DNA from: Lachnospiraceae bacterium
GTDB lineage: Bacteria > Bacillota > Clostridia > Lachnospirales > Lachnospiraceae
Reading direction: 5' to 3'
DNA length: 41,220 bases
NCBI GenBank assembly: GCA_017449485.1
Contig: JAFTFP010000242.1
Span: 1-41,220, forward strand
A model generated the notes under the pieces. It ran no database searches and was not told the origin of the DNA. It was given only the letters and a program-made list of their open reading frames with translations. Made by a program: the position numbers and the translations under genes. Every line of letters begins with the position of its first letter. The first letter of the stretch is position 1. Below, piece by piece: positions 33,191-41,220 of the stretch.

Positions 33191-34951
33191 ATGAAAAAAT
33201 TAGTCTCTTATCTGAAGGATTACCGCAAGGAAGTCGTACTGGCCCCGCTGTTCAAGATGCTGGAGGCCCTCTTTGATCTGTTCGTGCCCCTCGTGGTCGC
33301 CGCCATCATCGACCGCGGCATCGCCGCGTCGGATTACGCCTATGTGGGCAAAATGTGTCTCGTGCTGGCACTGCTGGCCGCGCTGGGTCTGGCCTGGTCC
33401 GCGACCGCGCAGTTCTTTGCCGCCCGCGCCTCTGTCGGCTTTGCGGCGCGGCTTCGGCGGGCGCTTTTCGCACACATCCAGGAGCTGTCCTGCAGCGATC
33501 TGGACACGCTGGGCACCAGCACGTTGATCACGCGCATGACCAGCGACGTGAACCAGGTGCAGAACGGCCTGAACCTGGCCCTGCGCCTCTTGCTGCGCAG
33601 CCCCTTCATCGTCTTCGGCGCCATGATCATGGCGTTTACCATTGATCATCGCATCGCAGGCATCTTCGCAGCGGCCATCGTGCTGCTGTCCATCGTGGTC
33701 TTCGGCATCATGCTGATCTCGATCCCGCTGTACCGCAAGGTGCAGACGGCGCTGGACGGCGTGCTCGGCAAGACCCGGGAGAATCTCACCGGCGTCCGCG
33801 TGGTCCGGGCCTTCCGCAAGGAGGCGGACGAGGTGGAACAGTTCCGTACAAGAAATGACGCGCTGACTGCGCTGCAGAAATATGTGGGACGCTTCTCCGC
33901 ACTGATGAATCCCGTCACCTTCATTATTATCAACGCCGCCACGGTCTGGCTCATCTACGCCGGCGCCCTGCGGGTGCAGAGCGGCACCCTCACCCAGGGC
34001 AGCGTCGTGGCGCTCTATAACTACATGGCGCAGATCCTGGTGGAGCTGGTGAAGCTGGCGAACCTGATCATCTCGATTACGCGGGCACTCGCCTGCGCGG
34101 ACCGGATCAGCAATGTGCTGGAGAGCGGCGAGGGTCTGTCCTATGGAACAGTCACGCAGTCTGCAGTCTGGCAGGAGGCCGGGGCGGAGGCCCCCGATGC
34201 GGTGAGTTTTGAGCATGTCTCCTTTACCTACGCGGGCGCGGGCGACGCGTCCTTATCCGATATCAGTTTTCAGGCAAAATCCGGCGAGACGATCGGAATC
34301 ATCGGCGGCACGGGCAGCGGCAAATCCTCACTGGTCAGCCTCATTCCCCGCTTCTATGACGCGACCCGGGGCTGTGTGAAGATCGACGGCGTGCCGGCGC
34401 AGGAATACGCTGCGGGCGAGCTGATCCGGAAAATTGCCGTCGTGCCCCAGAAGGCCGTGCTGTTCCAGGGAACCATCCGGGAGAATCTGTTGTGGGGCAA
34501 TCCGGATGCCAGCGACGAGGAACTCTGGGAGGCCCTGACCATTGCCCAGGCGAAGGAAGTGGTCGAGGAGAAAGAGGGCGGCCTGGACTATGTCATTGAG
34601 CAGAACGGACGCAACCTCTCCGGCGGCCAGCGGCAGCGCCTGACCATCGCGCGGGCACTGGTGCGGAATGCGGACATCCTGATTCTGGACGACAGCGCGA
34701 GCGCCCTGGACTACGCGACGGAGGCGGCACTGCGGGCGGCCATCCGGGAGCATGAGAAGGACACCACCGTCTTCCTGGTCAGCCAGCGGACGGGGAGCGT
34801 GCGCCACGCGGACCGGATTCTGGTTCTGGACGACGGAAATCTGGTTGGAAACGGCACCCACGAGGAACTGATGAAATCCTGCGAGGTCTATCAGGAGATC
34901 TATTACTCCCAGTTCCCGGAGGAACGCAAGGTTCCGGGAGGTGCTGCATGA
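33191..34951 (+). CDS. ABC exporter half-transporter with degenerate ATPase site (subunit 1)
   Basis: 586 aa. An N-terminal six-helix export domain is followed by the ATPase domain from about residue 340. Walker A GGTGSGKSS is near 371-379, and the signature LSGGQRQRLTIARAL is normal. Walker B is ILILDDSASALD, with Asp in place of the catalytic Glu, and the switch position is SQRTGS, with Gln in place of His. These changes mark the degenerate half of a heterodimeric exporter. The LSGGQ here would complete the working site of the second subunit. ATG 33191 matches the family start (MKKLVSYLKDYRKEV); the longer frame from 33143 has no family match. The next gene overlaps by ATGA. Substrate unknown; homologues of the LmrCD/BmrCD group export drugs. 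Confidence 0.93.
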   Translation: MKKLVSYLKDYRKEVVLAPLFKMLEALFDLFVPLVVAAIIDRGIAASDYAYVGKMCLVLALLAALGLAWSATAQFFAARASVGFAARLRRALFAHIQELSCSDLDTLGTSTLITRMTSDVNQVQNGLNLALRLLLRSPFIVFGAMIMAFTIDHRIAGIFAAAIVLLSIVVFGIMLISIPLYRKVQTALDGVLGKTRENLTGVRVVRAFRKEADEVEQFRTRNDALTALQKYVGRFSALMNPVTFIIINAATVWLIYAGALRVQSGTLTQGSVVALYNYMAQILVELVKLANLIISITRALACADRISNVLESGEGLSYGTVTQSAVWQEAGAEAPDAVSFEHVSFTYAGAGDASLSDISFQAKSGETIGIIGGTGSGKSSLVSLIPRFYDATRGCVKIDGVPAQEYAAGELIRKIAVVPQKAVLFQGTIRENLLWGNPDASDEELWEALTIAQAKEVVEEKEGGLDYVIEQNGRNLSGGQRQRLTIARALVRNADILILDDSASALDYATEAALRAAIREHEKDTTVFLVSQRTGSVRHADRILVLDDGNLVGNGTHEELMKSCEVYQEIYYSQFPEERKVPGGAA

Positions 34952-36732
34952 TGGGCAATAAGAATAATCAGAACAACACGGGCAGCGAAAAGAGAGGCGA
35001 GAGCAGAAAGACGCTGGGACAGGTGCTGCGCTATATCGGCGCCTACCGGATTCTGCTGGCCTTAAGCATCCTGCTGGCCTCGGCGACGGTCATCATCTCC
35101 CTGTATATTCCGATTCTGTTCGGCGACACCATCGACTACATGATCGGCGCAGGGCAGGTGGACCTGCCGCGGATTCTGCAGGTCCTTGTGAAGATCGGCG
35201 TGCTGATCGGCGTCTGTGCCGCCATGCAGTGGATCATGAACACCGTCAACAACCGCATCACCTACCATGTGGTGCGGGATATCCGCAACGAAGCCTTTGA
35301 AAAGATTCAACATCTGCCGCTGTCCTACCTGGACAGCCACTCCAGCGGCGACCTGGTGAGCCGGGTCATCGCCGACGTGGACCAGCTGGCGGACGGCTTG
35401 CTGATGGGCTTCACCCAGCTGTTCTCCGGCATTGTCACGATCATTGTCACACTGATCTTCATGCTCTCGAGAAGCGTGGGCATCACCATCCTGGTGACGG
35501 TGCTGACGCCCATGAGCTTTCTGGTGGCGCGCTTCATCGCCCAGCGGACCTATTCCATGTTCCGCCTGCAGAGCACCAGCCGCGGCCGGCAGACCGCGCT
35601 GATCGAAGAGCTGATCGGAAACCAGAAGATTGTCCGGGCCTTCGGCTACGAGCAGCGCGGGCAGGCGCGCTTTGACGAAATCAACGACGAGCTGGAGAAA
35701 TACAGCCTCCGCGCCGTCTTCTTCAGCAGCCTCACCAACCCCGCGACCCGCTTTGTCAACAGCGTGATCTACGCACTGGTGGCCCTGGCGGGCGCCTGGC
35801 AGGTCATCCACGGCATGCTCACCGTCGGCGGCCTCTCGGTACTGCTTTCCTACGCGAATCAGTACACGAAGCCCTTCAATGATATCAGCAGCGTCGTGAC
35901 TGAGCTTCAGAACGCCCTGGCCTGTGCCGCCCGGATCTTCGAGCTCATCGAGCAGGAGCCGGAGAGCGCGGAAAAGCCCGGCACCCTGGCGCCCGAGAAC
36001 GAAGATGTGCAGGGACATGTGGCCCTTCAGGATGTCTCCTTCAGCTATGACAAGTCCGTGAAGCTGATCGAGCACCTGAGCGTAGAGGCCAGGCCCGGCA
36101 TGCGCATCGCCATCGTCGGCCCGACGGGCTGCGGCAAGACCACACTCATCAACCTGCTGATGCGCTTCTATGATGTGGATCAGGGACAGATCTGCGTGGA
36201 CGGCACGGATATCCGCGAAGTCCGTCGGGACAGTCTGCGCAGTCAGTACGGTATGGTCCTGCAGGAGACCTGGCTGAGGAACGCCACCGTCCGGGACAAT
36301 ATCAATATCGGAAAGCCGGACGCCACCGACGAGGAAATCATCGCTGCCGCGAAGGAGGCCCACAGCTGGAGCTTCATCCGCCGCCTTCCGCAGCAGCTGG
36401 ATACCATTGTGAGTGACGAGTCCCTCTCCCAGGGACAGAAGCAGCTGCTGTGCATCACGCGCGTCATGCTCGTGAAGCCGCCCATGTTGATCCTCGATGA
36501 GGCGACCAGCAGCATCGACACCCGCACGGAAGTGCGGATCCAGCAGGCTTTTGCCCGCCTGATGGAAGGCCGGACCAGCTTCATCGTGGCCCACAGACTC
36601 TCCACGATTCAGAATGCGGACTGCATTCTGGTGATGCGCGGCGGAAAAATCATCGAGCAGGGCGATCACGAAACGCTCCTTGCCCGGGGCGGCTTCTATG
36701 CGACGCTCTACCGCAGCCAGTTTGAACACTGA
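34948..36732 (+). CDS. ABC exporter half-transporter, catalytic subunit 2
   Basis: 594 aa with a variable polar N-terminus (about 30 residues), a six-helix domain and the ATPase domain. Walker A GPTGCGKTT is near residue 390, the signature is LSQGQKQL instead of LSGGQ (about 493-500), and Walker B MLILDEATSSID has the catalytic Glu. The switch His is in IVAHRLSTI. Paired with subunit 1, the normal site is its own Walker A/B plus the partner LSGGQ, and the degenerate site uses LSQGQ. This fits the heterodimeric exporter rule. GGGAGG lies upstream of ATG 34948, which overlaps the stop of the first gene. The next transcript (ileS) starts from its own promoter. Confidence 0.94.
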   Translation: MMGNKNNQNNTGSEKRGESRKTLGQVLRYIGAYRILLALSILLASATVIISLYIPILFGDTIDYMIGAGQVDLPRILQVLVKIGVLIGVCAAMQWIMNTVNNRITYHVVRDIRNEAFEKIQHLPLSYLDSHSSGDLVSRVIADVDQLADGLLMGFTQLFSGIVTIIVTLIFMLSRSVGITILVTVLTPMSFLVARFIAQRTYSMFRLQSTSRGRQTALIEELIGNQKIVRAFGYEQRGQARFDEINDELEKYSLRAVFFSSLTNPATRFVNSVIYALVALAGAWQVIHGMLTVGGLSVLLSYANQYTKPFNDISSVVTELQNALACAARIFELIEQEPESAEKPGTLAPENEDVQGHVALQDVSFSYDKSVKLIEHLSVEARPGMRIAIVGPTGCGKTTLINLLMRFYDVDQGQICVDGTDIREVRRDSLRSQYGMVLQETWLRNATVRDNINIGKPDATDEEIIAAAKEAHSWSFIRRLPQQLDTIVSDESLSQGQKQLLCITRVMLVKPPMLILDEATSSIDTRTEVRIQQAFARLMEGRTSFIVAHRLSTIQNADCILVMRGGKIIEQGDHETLLARGGFYATLYRSQFEH

Positions 36733-36776
36733 GAAAATACAGGGCAAAATGCGACTTAAAACGACTTTTTCGATGC

Positions 36777-36805
36777 TTGACGCAGGTACGATGCATACGT
36801 ATAAT
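36777..36805 (+). promoter_or_regulatory. Strong promoter of ileS
   Basis: TTGACG (36777-36782), 17 bases, TATAAT (36800-36805). This is the best sigma-A-type promoter in the window. Transcription would begin near 36812, leaving a leader of some 225 bases. Confidence 0.7.
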
Positions 36806-36809
36806 TTGT

Positions 36810-36837
36810 GTCTGACAGCAAAAGAGCAGACTTTTTT
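36810..36837 (+). terminator. Terminator-like hairpin at the start of the ileS leader
   Basis: GTCTG (36810-36814) and CAGAC (36827-36831) can pair around a 12-base loop, followed by six T. The stem is short and its left arm lies at the expected start of the RNA, so it may not form. Confidence 0.3.
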
Positions 36838-36892
36838 GCGCTTATAATCGGGGTTACGGACCTTGACCAGACGGGCAGGGTCTTCCGGGTTA

Positions 36893-36922
36893 TTGCGTAA
36901 AAAGGCCGTTTTTCTGTATATA
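36893..36922 (+). promoter_or_regulatory. Possible second ileS promoter
   Basis: TTGCGT (36893-36898), 18 bases, TATATA (36917-36922). It is weaker than the upstream promoter but lies after the terminator-like hairpin. Confidence 0.3.
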
Positions 36923-36962
36923 AAAAGATGTTTCTGATATGAAAACAGGAAACCCGGGGATG

Positions 36963-37008
36963 CCGGAAAGACAGCCGGACAGGCTGTCTGAAAGGCCGGA
37001 AAGGGCCT
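36963..37008 (+). promoter_or_regulatory. Structured ileS leader segment with alternative pairings
   Basis: AGACAGCC (36969-36976) pairs perfectly with GGCTGTCT (36982-36989). The flanking CCGG (36963-36966) can pair with CCGG (36996-36999), but AGGCC (36993-36997) can instead pair with GGCCT (37004-37008) next to the ribosome site. No T-box sequence (GGTGGNACC) is present. Confidence 0.4.
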
Positions 37009-37037
37009 CCAGGTACTCCGAGAAAGGGGAAACACAA

Positions 37038-40000
37038 ATGTATAAAAAGGTGAACTCGGACCTGAATTTTGTGGCGCGTGAAGACGCGACCGTGAAGTTC
37101 TGGGCGGAGCACAAGATCTTCGAGAAGAGCGTGAAGAAGCGCGAAGGTGCTCCGATGTATATGTTCTATGACGGCCCGCCGACCGCAAACGGCAAGCCGC
37201 ACATCGGACATGTGGAGACGCGCGCCATCAAGGATATCATCCCGCGTTACCGCGCCATGAAGGGGTATGAGGTTCCGCGCAAGGCGGGCTGGGATACCCA
37301 CGGACTGCCCGTCGAGCTGGAGGTCGAGAAGGAAATCGGCATCGAGGGCAAGGACCAGATTGAGGCGTACGGCATCGAGCCCTTCATCAAGAAGTGCAAG
37401 GAGTCCGTCTGGACTTACAAGGGCATGTGGGAGGAGTTCTCCGAGAAGGTCGGCTTCTGGGCGGACATGGACAATCCCTATGTCACCTATTATGACGATT
37501 TCATCGAGTCCGAGTGGTGGGCGCTCAAGACCATCTGGGACAAGGGCCTGCTCTACAAGGGCTTCAAGGTCGTTCCCTACTGCCCGCACTGCGGAACGCC
37601 GCTTTCTTCTCACGAGGTGGCGCAGGGCTATAAGACGCTGAAGGAGCGCTCGGCGGTCGTCCGCTTCAAGGTAAAGGGAGAGGACGCTTACTTCCTCGCA
37701 TGGACCACCACGCCCTGGACACTGCCGTCCAACATCGGCCTGTGCGTGAACCCGGACGAGACCTATGCGAAGGTCACAGCCGCTGACGGCTATACCTATT
37801 ATATGGCCAAGGCATTGCTGGATACGGTGCTGGGCGAGGGCTATACCGTTCTCGAGACCATGAGCGGAAAGGACCTGGAGTACCGGGAGTACGAGCCGCT
37901 TTACGAGTGTGCCGCCAAGGCCGCTGAAAAACAGCATAAGAAAGCATTCTTCGTCTACTGCGACAACTATGTCACCATGAGCGACGGTACCGGTATCGTT
38001 CACATCGCACCGGCCTTCGGTGAAGATGACGCGCGGGTCGGCAGAAAGTACGACGCGCCCTTCGTGCAGATGGTTGACGAACAGGGACGCATGAGAGAGG
38101 AGTCACCTTTTGCCGGCATGCGCTGCAAGCCCACGCAGAAGGAGATGGAAGAGGGCGCCGTCAGCGCGGATCCGGAAGTCTTAAAGGATCTGGATAAGCG
38201 GGGTCTGCTGTTCTCTGCGCCGAAATTCGAGCACGACTATCCCCACTGCTGGCGCTGCAGCACGCCGCTGATCTACTACGCCCGCGAGTCCTGGTTCATC
38301 AAGATGACTGCGGTGCGCGATGATCTGGTGCGCAACAATCAGGAAATCAACTGGATCCCGCCGTCAATCGGCGAGGGCCGTTTCGGCAACTGGCTGGAGA
38401 ACATCCAGGACTGGGCGATCTCCAGAAACCGCTACTGGGGCACACCCCTCAACGTCTGGGAGTGCCCGGACTGCGGAAAGCAGATCAGCATCGGCAGCCG
38501 GAAGGAGCTGGCGGAGCTGACCGGCGATCCGGAAGCAGAGCACACCGAGCTGCACCGGCCTTATGTCGACAACTTTACGGTGCCCTGCAGCTGCGGCGGC
38601 ACGATGAAGCGTGTTCCGGAAGTCATCGACTGCTGGTTTGATTCCGGCGCGATGCCTTACGCACAGCTTCACTATCCTTTTGAGAACAAGGAACTGTTCG
38701 AGAAGCAGTTCCCGGCTGCGTTTATCTCCGAGGCAGTGGACCAGACCAGAGGCTGGTTCTATTCGCTGCACGCGGAATCCACGCTGCTCTTCAACAGACC
38801 TGCTTATAAGAACGTCATTGTCATGGGACTGGTCCTGGACAAGGACGGCGAGAAGATGAGCAAGTCCAAGGGCAACGCCGTCAGCCCCATGGATGCCCTG
38901 CGCCAGTACGGCGCGGACGCGGTCCGCTGGTTCTTCTACACGAACAGCGCGCCGTGGCTGCCCAAGCGCTTCTCGGGCGATGCGGTGCAGGAGGGCCAGA
39001 GAAAGATTCTGGGCACCCTCTGGAACACCTATGCGTTCTACACCCTCTACGCGGAGATCGATCAGTTCGATCCCACGAAGTATACGCTGGAGTACGACAA
39101 GCTTTCCGTCATGGACAAGTGGCTGCTCTCCAGAATGAACACGATGATTCAGACTGTCGACAGCAACCTGGATGTCTATAAGATTCCGGAAGCTGCCGCC
39201 GCGCTGGAAAGCTTTGTCGACGACATGAGCAACTGGTATGTGCGCCGGGGCCGTGAGCGCTTCTGGGCTAAGGGCATGGAGCAGGACAAGATCAATGCCT
39301 TCATGACATTGTTCACTGCCCTGAAGAATGTGTGCCTGTGCGCAGCACCCTTCATTCCGTTCATGACGGAGGAAATCTACCAGAACATCGTCTGCAGCGT
39401 GGACAAGGATGCGCCGGAGAGCGTACACCTGTGTGACTTCCCGGTGGTGCAGAAGGAGCATATCGATCAGGATCTTGAAGACAAGATGGCCGAGGTCCTG
39501 AAGATTGTCGTGCTCGGACGCGCCTGCCGGAATCTGTCGGCCGTAAAGAACCGCCAGCCGGTCGCGGAGATGTTTGTCCGCGGCGGTGCAAAGCTGCCGG
39601 CATTCTATCAGGAGATCATCACCAGCGAGCTGAACGTGAAGAAGGTAACCTTCACCGATGATCTGCGCAGCCTGACCAGCTACAGCTTCAAGCCGCAGAT
39701 GCGGACGCTCGGTCCCCGCTACGGCAAGCTGCTGGGCAAGATCGGCCAGCATCTGAAGGAGATCGACGGCAATGCCGCCATGGACGAGCTGAATGAGCAG
39801 GGCGCACTGCGCTTTGAGATCGACGGCACGGCCATTGAGCTGAACCGGGACGATCTGCTGATTGAGACTACGCAGAAGGAAGGCTATGTCACGCAGGAAG
39901 ACGGCGGCGTTTCCGTCGTGCTCGATATCAACCTGACACCGGAACTGATTGAAGAGGGCTATGTCCTTGAGCTGATCAGCAAAATCCAGACCATGCGCAA

Positions 40001-40205
40001 GGATTCCGGCTTCGAGGTGATGGACCGGATTCATCTGGCCCTGACCGGAAATGACAAGCTCTATGAAATTGCACAGCGCAGCGAAGCCGCCATCACTGGC
40101 AAGGTGCTCGCAGACGGCATCCGGAAGGATACGGCACTGGCAAATGAGAAGGAGTGGAACATCAACGGCGAGAAGGTCGTCATCGGTGTCGAGAAGATCG
40201 GATAA
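37038..40205 (+). CDS. ileS: Isoleucyl-tRNA synthetase
   Basis: 1055 aa class I synthetase that charges tRNA-Ile in the cytoplasm and edits Val-tRNA-Ile. The HIGH motif is in GKPHIGHV (near residue 54), KMSKS in GEKMSKSKGN (near 605), and the editing domain lies between, with TTPWTLPSN and GTGIVHIAPAFGEDDA. Cys pairs (YCPHCG, CPDCGK) are zinc-site candidates. The long length, DTHGLPVE and the lack of a C-terminal zinc finger fit the second bacterial type related to the eukaryotic enzyme, which is often mupirocin-tolerant; this is inference. ATG 37038 matches the family start and has AAAGGGGA upstream; the 36939 frame lies in the leader. Confidence 0.96.
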   Translation: MYKKVNSDLNFVAREDATVKFWAEHKIFEKSVKKREGAPMYMFYDGPPTANGKPHIGHVETRAIKDIIPRYRAMKGYEVPRKAGWDTHGLPVELEVEKEIGIEGKDQIEAYGIEPFIKKCKESVWTYKGMWEEFSEKVGFWADMDNPYVTYYDDFIESEWWALKTIWDKGLLYKGFKVVPYCPHCGTPLSSHEVAQGYKTLKERSAVVRFKVKGEDAYFLAWTTTPWTLPSNIGLCVNPDETYAKVTAADGYTYYMAKALLDTVLGEGYTVLETMSGKDLEYREYEPLYECAAKAAEKQHKKAFFVYCDNYVTMSDGTGIVHIAPAFGEDDARVGRKYDAPFVQMVDEQGRMREESPFAGMRCKPTQKEMEEGAVSADPEVLKDLDKRGLLFSAPKFEHDYPHCWRCSTPLIYYARESWFIKMTAVRDDLVRNNQEINWIPPSIGEGRFGNWLENIQDWAISRNRYWGTPLNVWECPDCGKQISIGSRKELAELTGDPEAEHTELHRPYVDNFTVPCSCGGTMKRVPEVIDCWFDSGAMPYAQLHYPFENKELFEKQFPAAFISEAVDQTRGWFYSLHAESTLLFNRPAYKNVIVMGLVLDKDGEKMSKSKGNAVSPMDALRQYGADAVRWFFYTNSAPWLPKRFSGDAVQEGQRKILGTLWNTYAFYTLYAEIDQFDPTKYTLEYDKLSVMDKWLLSRMNTMIQTVDSNLDVYKIPEAAAALESFVDDMSNWYVRRGRERFWAKGMEQDKINAFMTLFTALKNVCLCAAPFIPFMTEEIYQNIVCSVDKDAPESVHLCDFPVVQKEHIDQDLEDKMAEVLKIVVLGRACRNLSAVKNRQPVAEMFVRGGAKLPAFYQEIITSELNVKKVTFTDDLRSLTSYSFKPQMRTLGPRYGKLLGKIGQHLKEIDGNAAMDELNEQGALRFEIDGTAIELNRDDLLIETTQKEGYVTQEDGGVSVVLDINLTPELIEEGYVLELISKIQTMRKDSGFEVMDRIHLALTGNDKLYEIAQRSEAAITGKVLADGIRKDTALANEKEWNINGEKVVIGVEKIG

Positions 40206-40224
40206 AAACTGAATACAGTTTTTT
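40205..40224 (+). terminator. Short terminator after ileS
   Basis: AAAACTG (40205-40211) pairs with CAGTTTT (40216-40222) around AATA, followed by TT. The stem overlaps the stop codon and is AT-rich, so it is probably weak. Confidence 0.5.
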
Positions 40225-40327
40225 ATAGAATATTTTTCAAGAAACGAAAAAGAATCGGAAGGCAGGTAGTACAGACAGCATGGCAGGGCAGCATACCACA
40301 GAAAAGAAACAGACAGGAGGAAATAAA

Positions 40328-41220
40328 TTGGCAGCAGTTAAAAGACCCCAGTTGAATTTTGATAAGGATCTGTTCAAGCGCAGCGTTGAGTATAACGTAA
40401 GAACCATGTTCCGCAGATCCATGAAGGAAGCGACAAAGCAGCAGGTATTCCAGGCTGCTTCCTACGCACTCAAGGACCAGATCATCGACTGCTGGATGCG
40501 GTCGCAGAAGGCCTTTGAGGAGCAGGATCCCAAGACGGTTTACTATCTGTCCATGGAATTCCTGATGGGCCGCGCATTCGGCAACAACGCCATCAACCTG
40601 ATGGCTTACGCGCCGGTCAAGGAAGGCCTCAAGGAGCTCGGCTTCGATATCAACGCCATTGAGGACGAAGAGCCGGATGCAGCGCTCGGAAACGGCGGCC
40701 TCGGAAGACTGGCAGCCTGCTTCCTGGATTCCCTGGCAACCCTGAATTATCCCGCTTATGGCTGCGGCATCCGCTATCACTACGGCATGTTCAAGCAGAC
40801 CATCCGCGACGGCTATCAGGTAGAAGTTCCGGACAACTGGCTTGAGCACGGCAACCCGTTCGAGCTGCGCCGCCCGGAGTACACCCAGGAGATCCGCTTC
40901 GGCGGTCACGTTGTCTCCTACTATGACGAGGAGCTGGGCCGCACCATGTTCCGCCAGGAAGGCTACAGCGCCGTCAAGGCTGTTCCCTACGATATGCCGA
41001 TCATCGGCTACGGCAACGGCTTTGTCGACACACTGCGCATCTGGGATGCCGAGCCGGTACAGAGCTTCCACCTGGAGGCTTTCGACAAGGGTGATTATCA
41101 GAAGGCTGTGGAGCAGGACAACCTGGCCCGCACCATCACCGAAGTTCTCTATCCCTGCGACGATCACTACCAGGGCAAGGAGCTGCGCCTGAAGCAGCAG
41201 TATTTCTTCGTCTCCGCGTC
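40328..41220 (+). CDS. glgP: Glycogen/starch alpha-glucan phosphorylase, N-terminal part (3' end outside window)
   Basis: The frame is open to the end of the window, giving the first ~297 residues of a GT35 phosphorylase. This enzyme releases glucose-1-phosphate from glycogen or starch using PLP. TVYYLSMEFLMGRAFGNN, then DAALGNGGLGRLAACFLDSLATL and YGCGIRYHYGMFKQ are family motifs. It starts at TTG 40328, seven bases after a perfect AGGAGG (40315-40320), reading LAAVKRPQLNFDKDLF. An in-frame ATG at 40280 adds 16 residues (MAGQHTTEKKQTGGNK) and has only a distant GGAAGG-type site, so I prefer TTG. The gene follows ileS by about 120 bases. The product is missing its PLP-binding C-terminal half only because the window ends. 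Confidence 0.93.
   Translation, partial: MAAVKRPQLNFDKDLFKRSVEYNVRTMFRRSMKEATKQQVFQAASYALKDQIIDCWMRSQKAFEEQDPKTVYYLSMEFLMGRAFGNNAINLMAYAPVKEGLKELGFDINAIEDEEPDAALGNGGLGRLAACFLDSLATLNYPAYGCGIRYHYGMFKQTIRDGYQVEVPDNWLEHGNPFELRRPEYTQEIRFGGHVVSYYDEELGRTMFRQEGYSAVKAVPYDMPIIGYGNGFVDTLRIWDAEPVQSFHLEAFDKGDYQKAVEQDNLARTITEVLYPCDDHYQGKELRLKQQYFFVSA

Noticed and set aside
36733..37037. T-box riboswitch before ileS
   Set aside because: No T-box sequence (GGTGGNACC) or matching antiterminator bulge was seen; only local stems are present.
35062..37188. 708-residue open frame antisense to the second ABC exporter gene and the ileS leader
   Set aside because: It runs through two unrelated regions on the opposite strand and has low-complexity His/Gln/Arg content; the plus-strand gene is canonical.
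38364..40034. 556-residue open frame antisense to ileS
   Set aside because: Same cause: it mirrors ileS codons and shows no family motif or ribosome site.

Overview
The window looks like a chromosomal segment of a GC-rich anaerobic Firmicute of the class Clostridia, probably Lachnospiraceae-like. This is inferred from the order hprK-murB-rapZ-whiA-HPr-like, the YesL-type protein beside a sugar ABC transporter, the Gram-positive wall genes and the AGGAGG-type ribosome sites. I see no rRNA, tRNA, insertion sequence, prophage or CRISPR array. Most genes are recognisable housekeeping or carbohydrate genes; the less explained material lies between them.

Layout. 1-2.7 kb: the end of a MATE transporter, branched-chain aminotransferase (ilvE) and a sirtuin. 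2.8-10.5 kb: a carbohydrate locus with a YesL-like membrane protein (minus strand), a lipoprotein sugar-binding protein, two permeases, an AraC regulator (minus strand) and a GH3 glycosidase; no ATPase is encoded, so a shared MsmX-type ATPase is probably used. 10.5-11.1 kb: a strong terminator and then six copies of an exact-period 64-bp tandem repeat. 11.1-15.5 kb: a MacAB-like export operon whose adaptor gene appears frameshifted near its start, then a small secreted protein. 15.5-19.8 kb (minus strand): class A penicillin-binding protein, GH25 muramidase and a YfbR-like nucleotidase. 20.1-28.4 kb: ftsH-uvrC and hprK-murB-rapZ-whiA-HPr-like. 28.4-31.6 kb: a run of five hairpins, a TraX-like protein and a Na/Pi cotransporter. 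31.6-33.1 kb (minus strand): nicotinate phosphoribosyltransferase. 33.2-36.7 kb: a heterodimeric ABC exporter. 37.0-41.2 kb: isoleucyl-tRNA synthetase and the start of glycogen phosphorylase.

How the parts fit. The sugar locus has a cre-like site at its promoter, and the same window encodes HPr kinase/phosphorylase and an HPr-like protein with Ser46 but Glu in place of His15, a Crh-like arrangement. Together they suggest local carbon catabolite control, with sugar import and GH3 hydrolysis as one target. The PBP, GH25 and murB genes supply wall synthesis and remodelling.

The observations most worth a second look are the 64-bp repeat array, the hairpin cluster near 28.5 kb, the broken adaptor reading frame, the Glu15 HPr-like protein, a terminator embedded in the convergent gene at 15.49 kb, and a promoter that would give a leaderless mRNA for the first ABC exporter gene. 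I did not find strong evidence for a wholly new multi-gene system.
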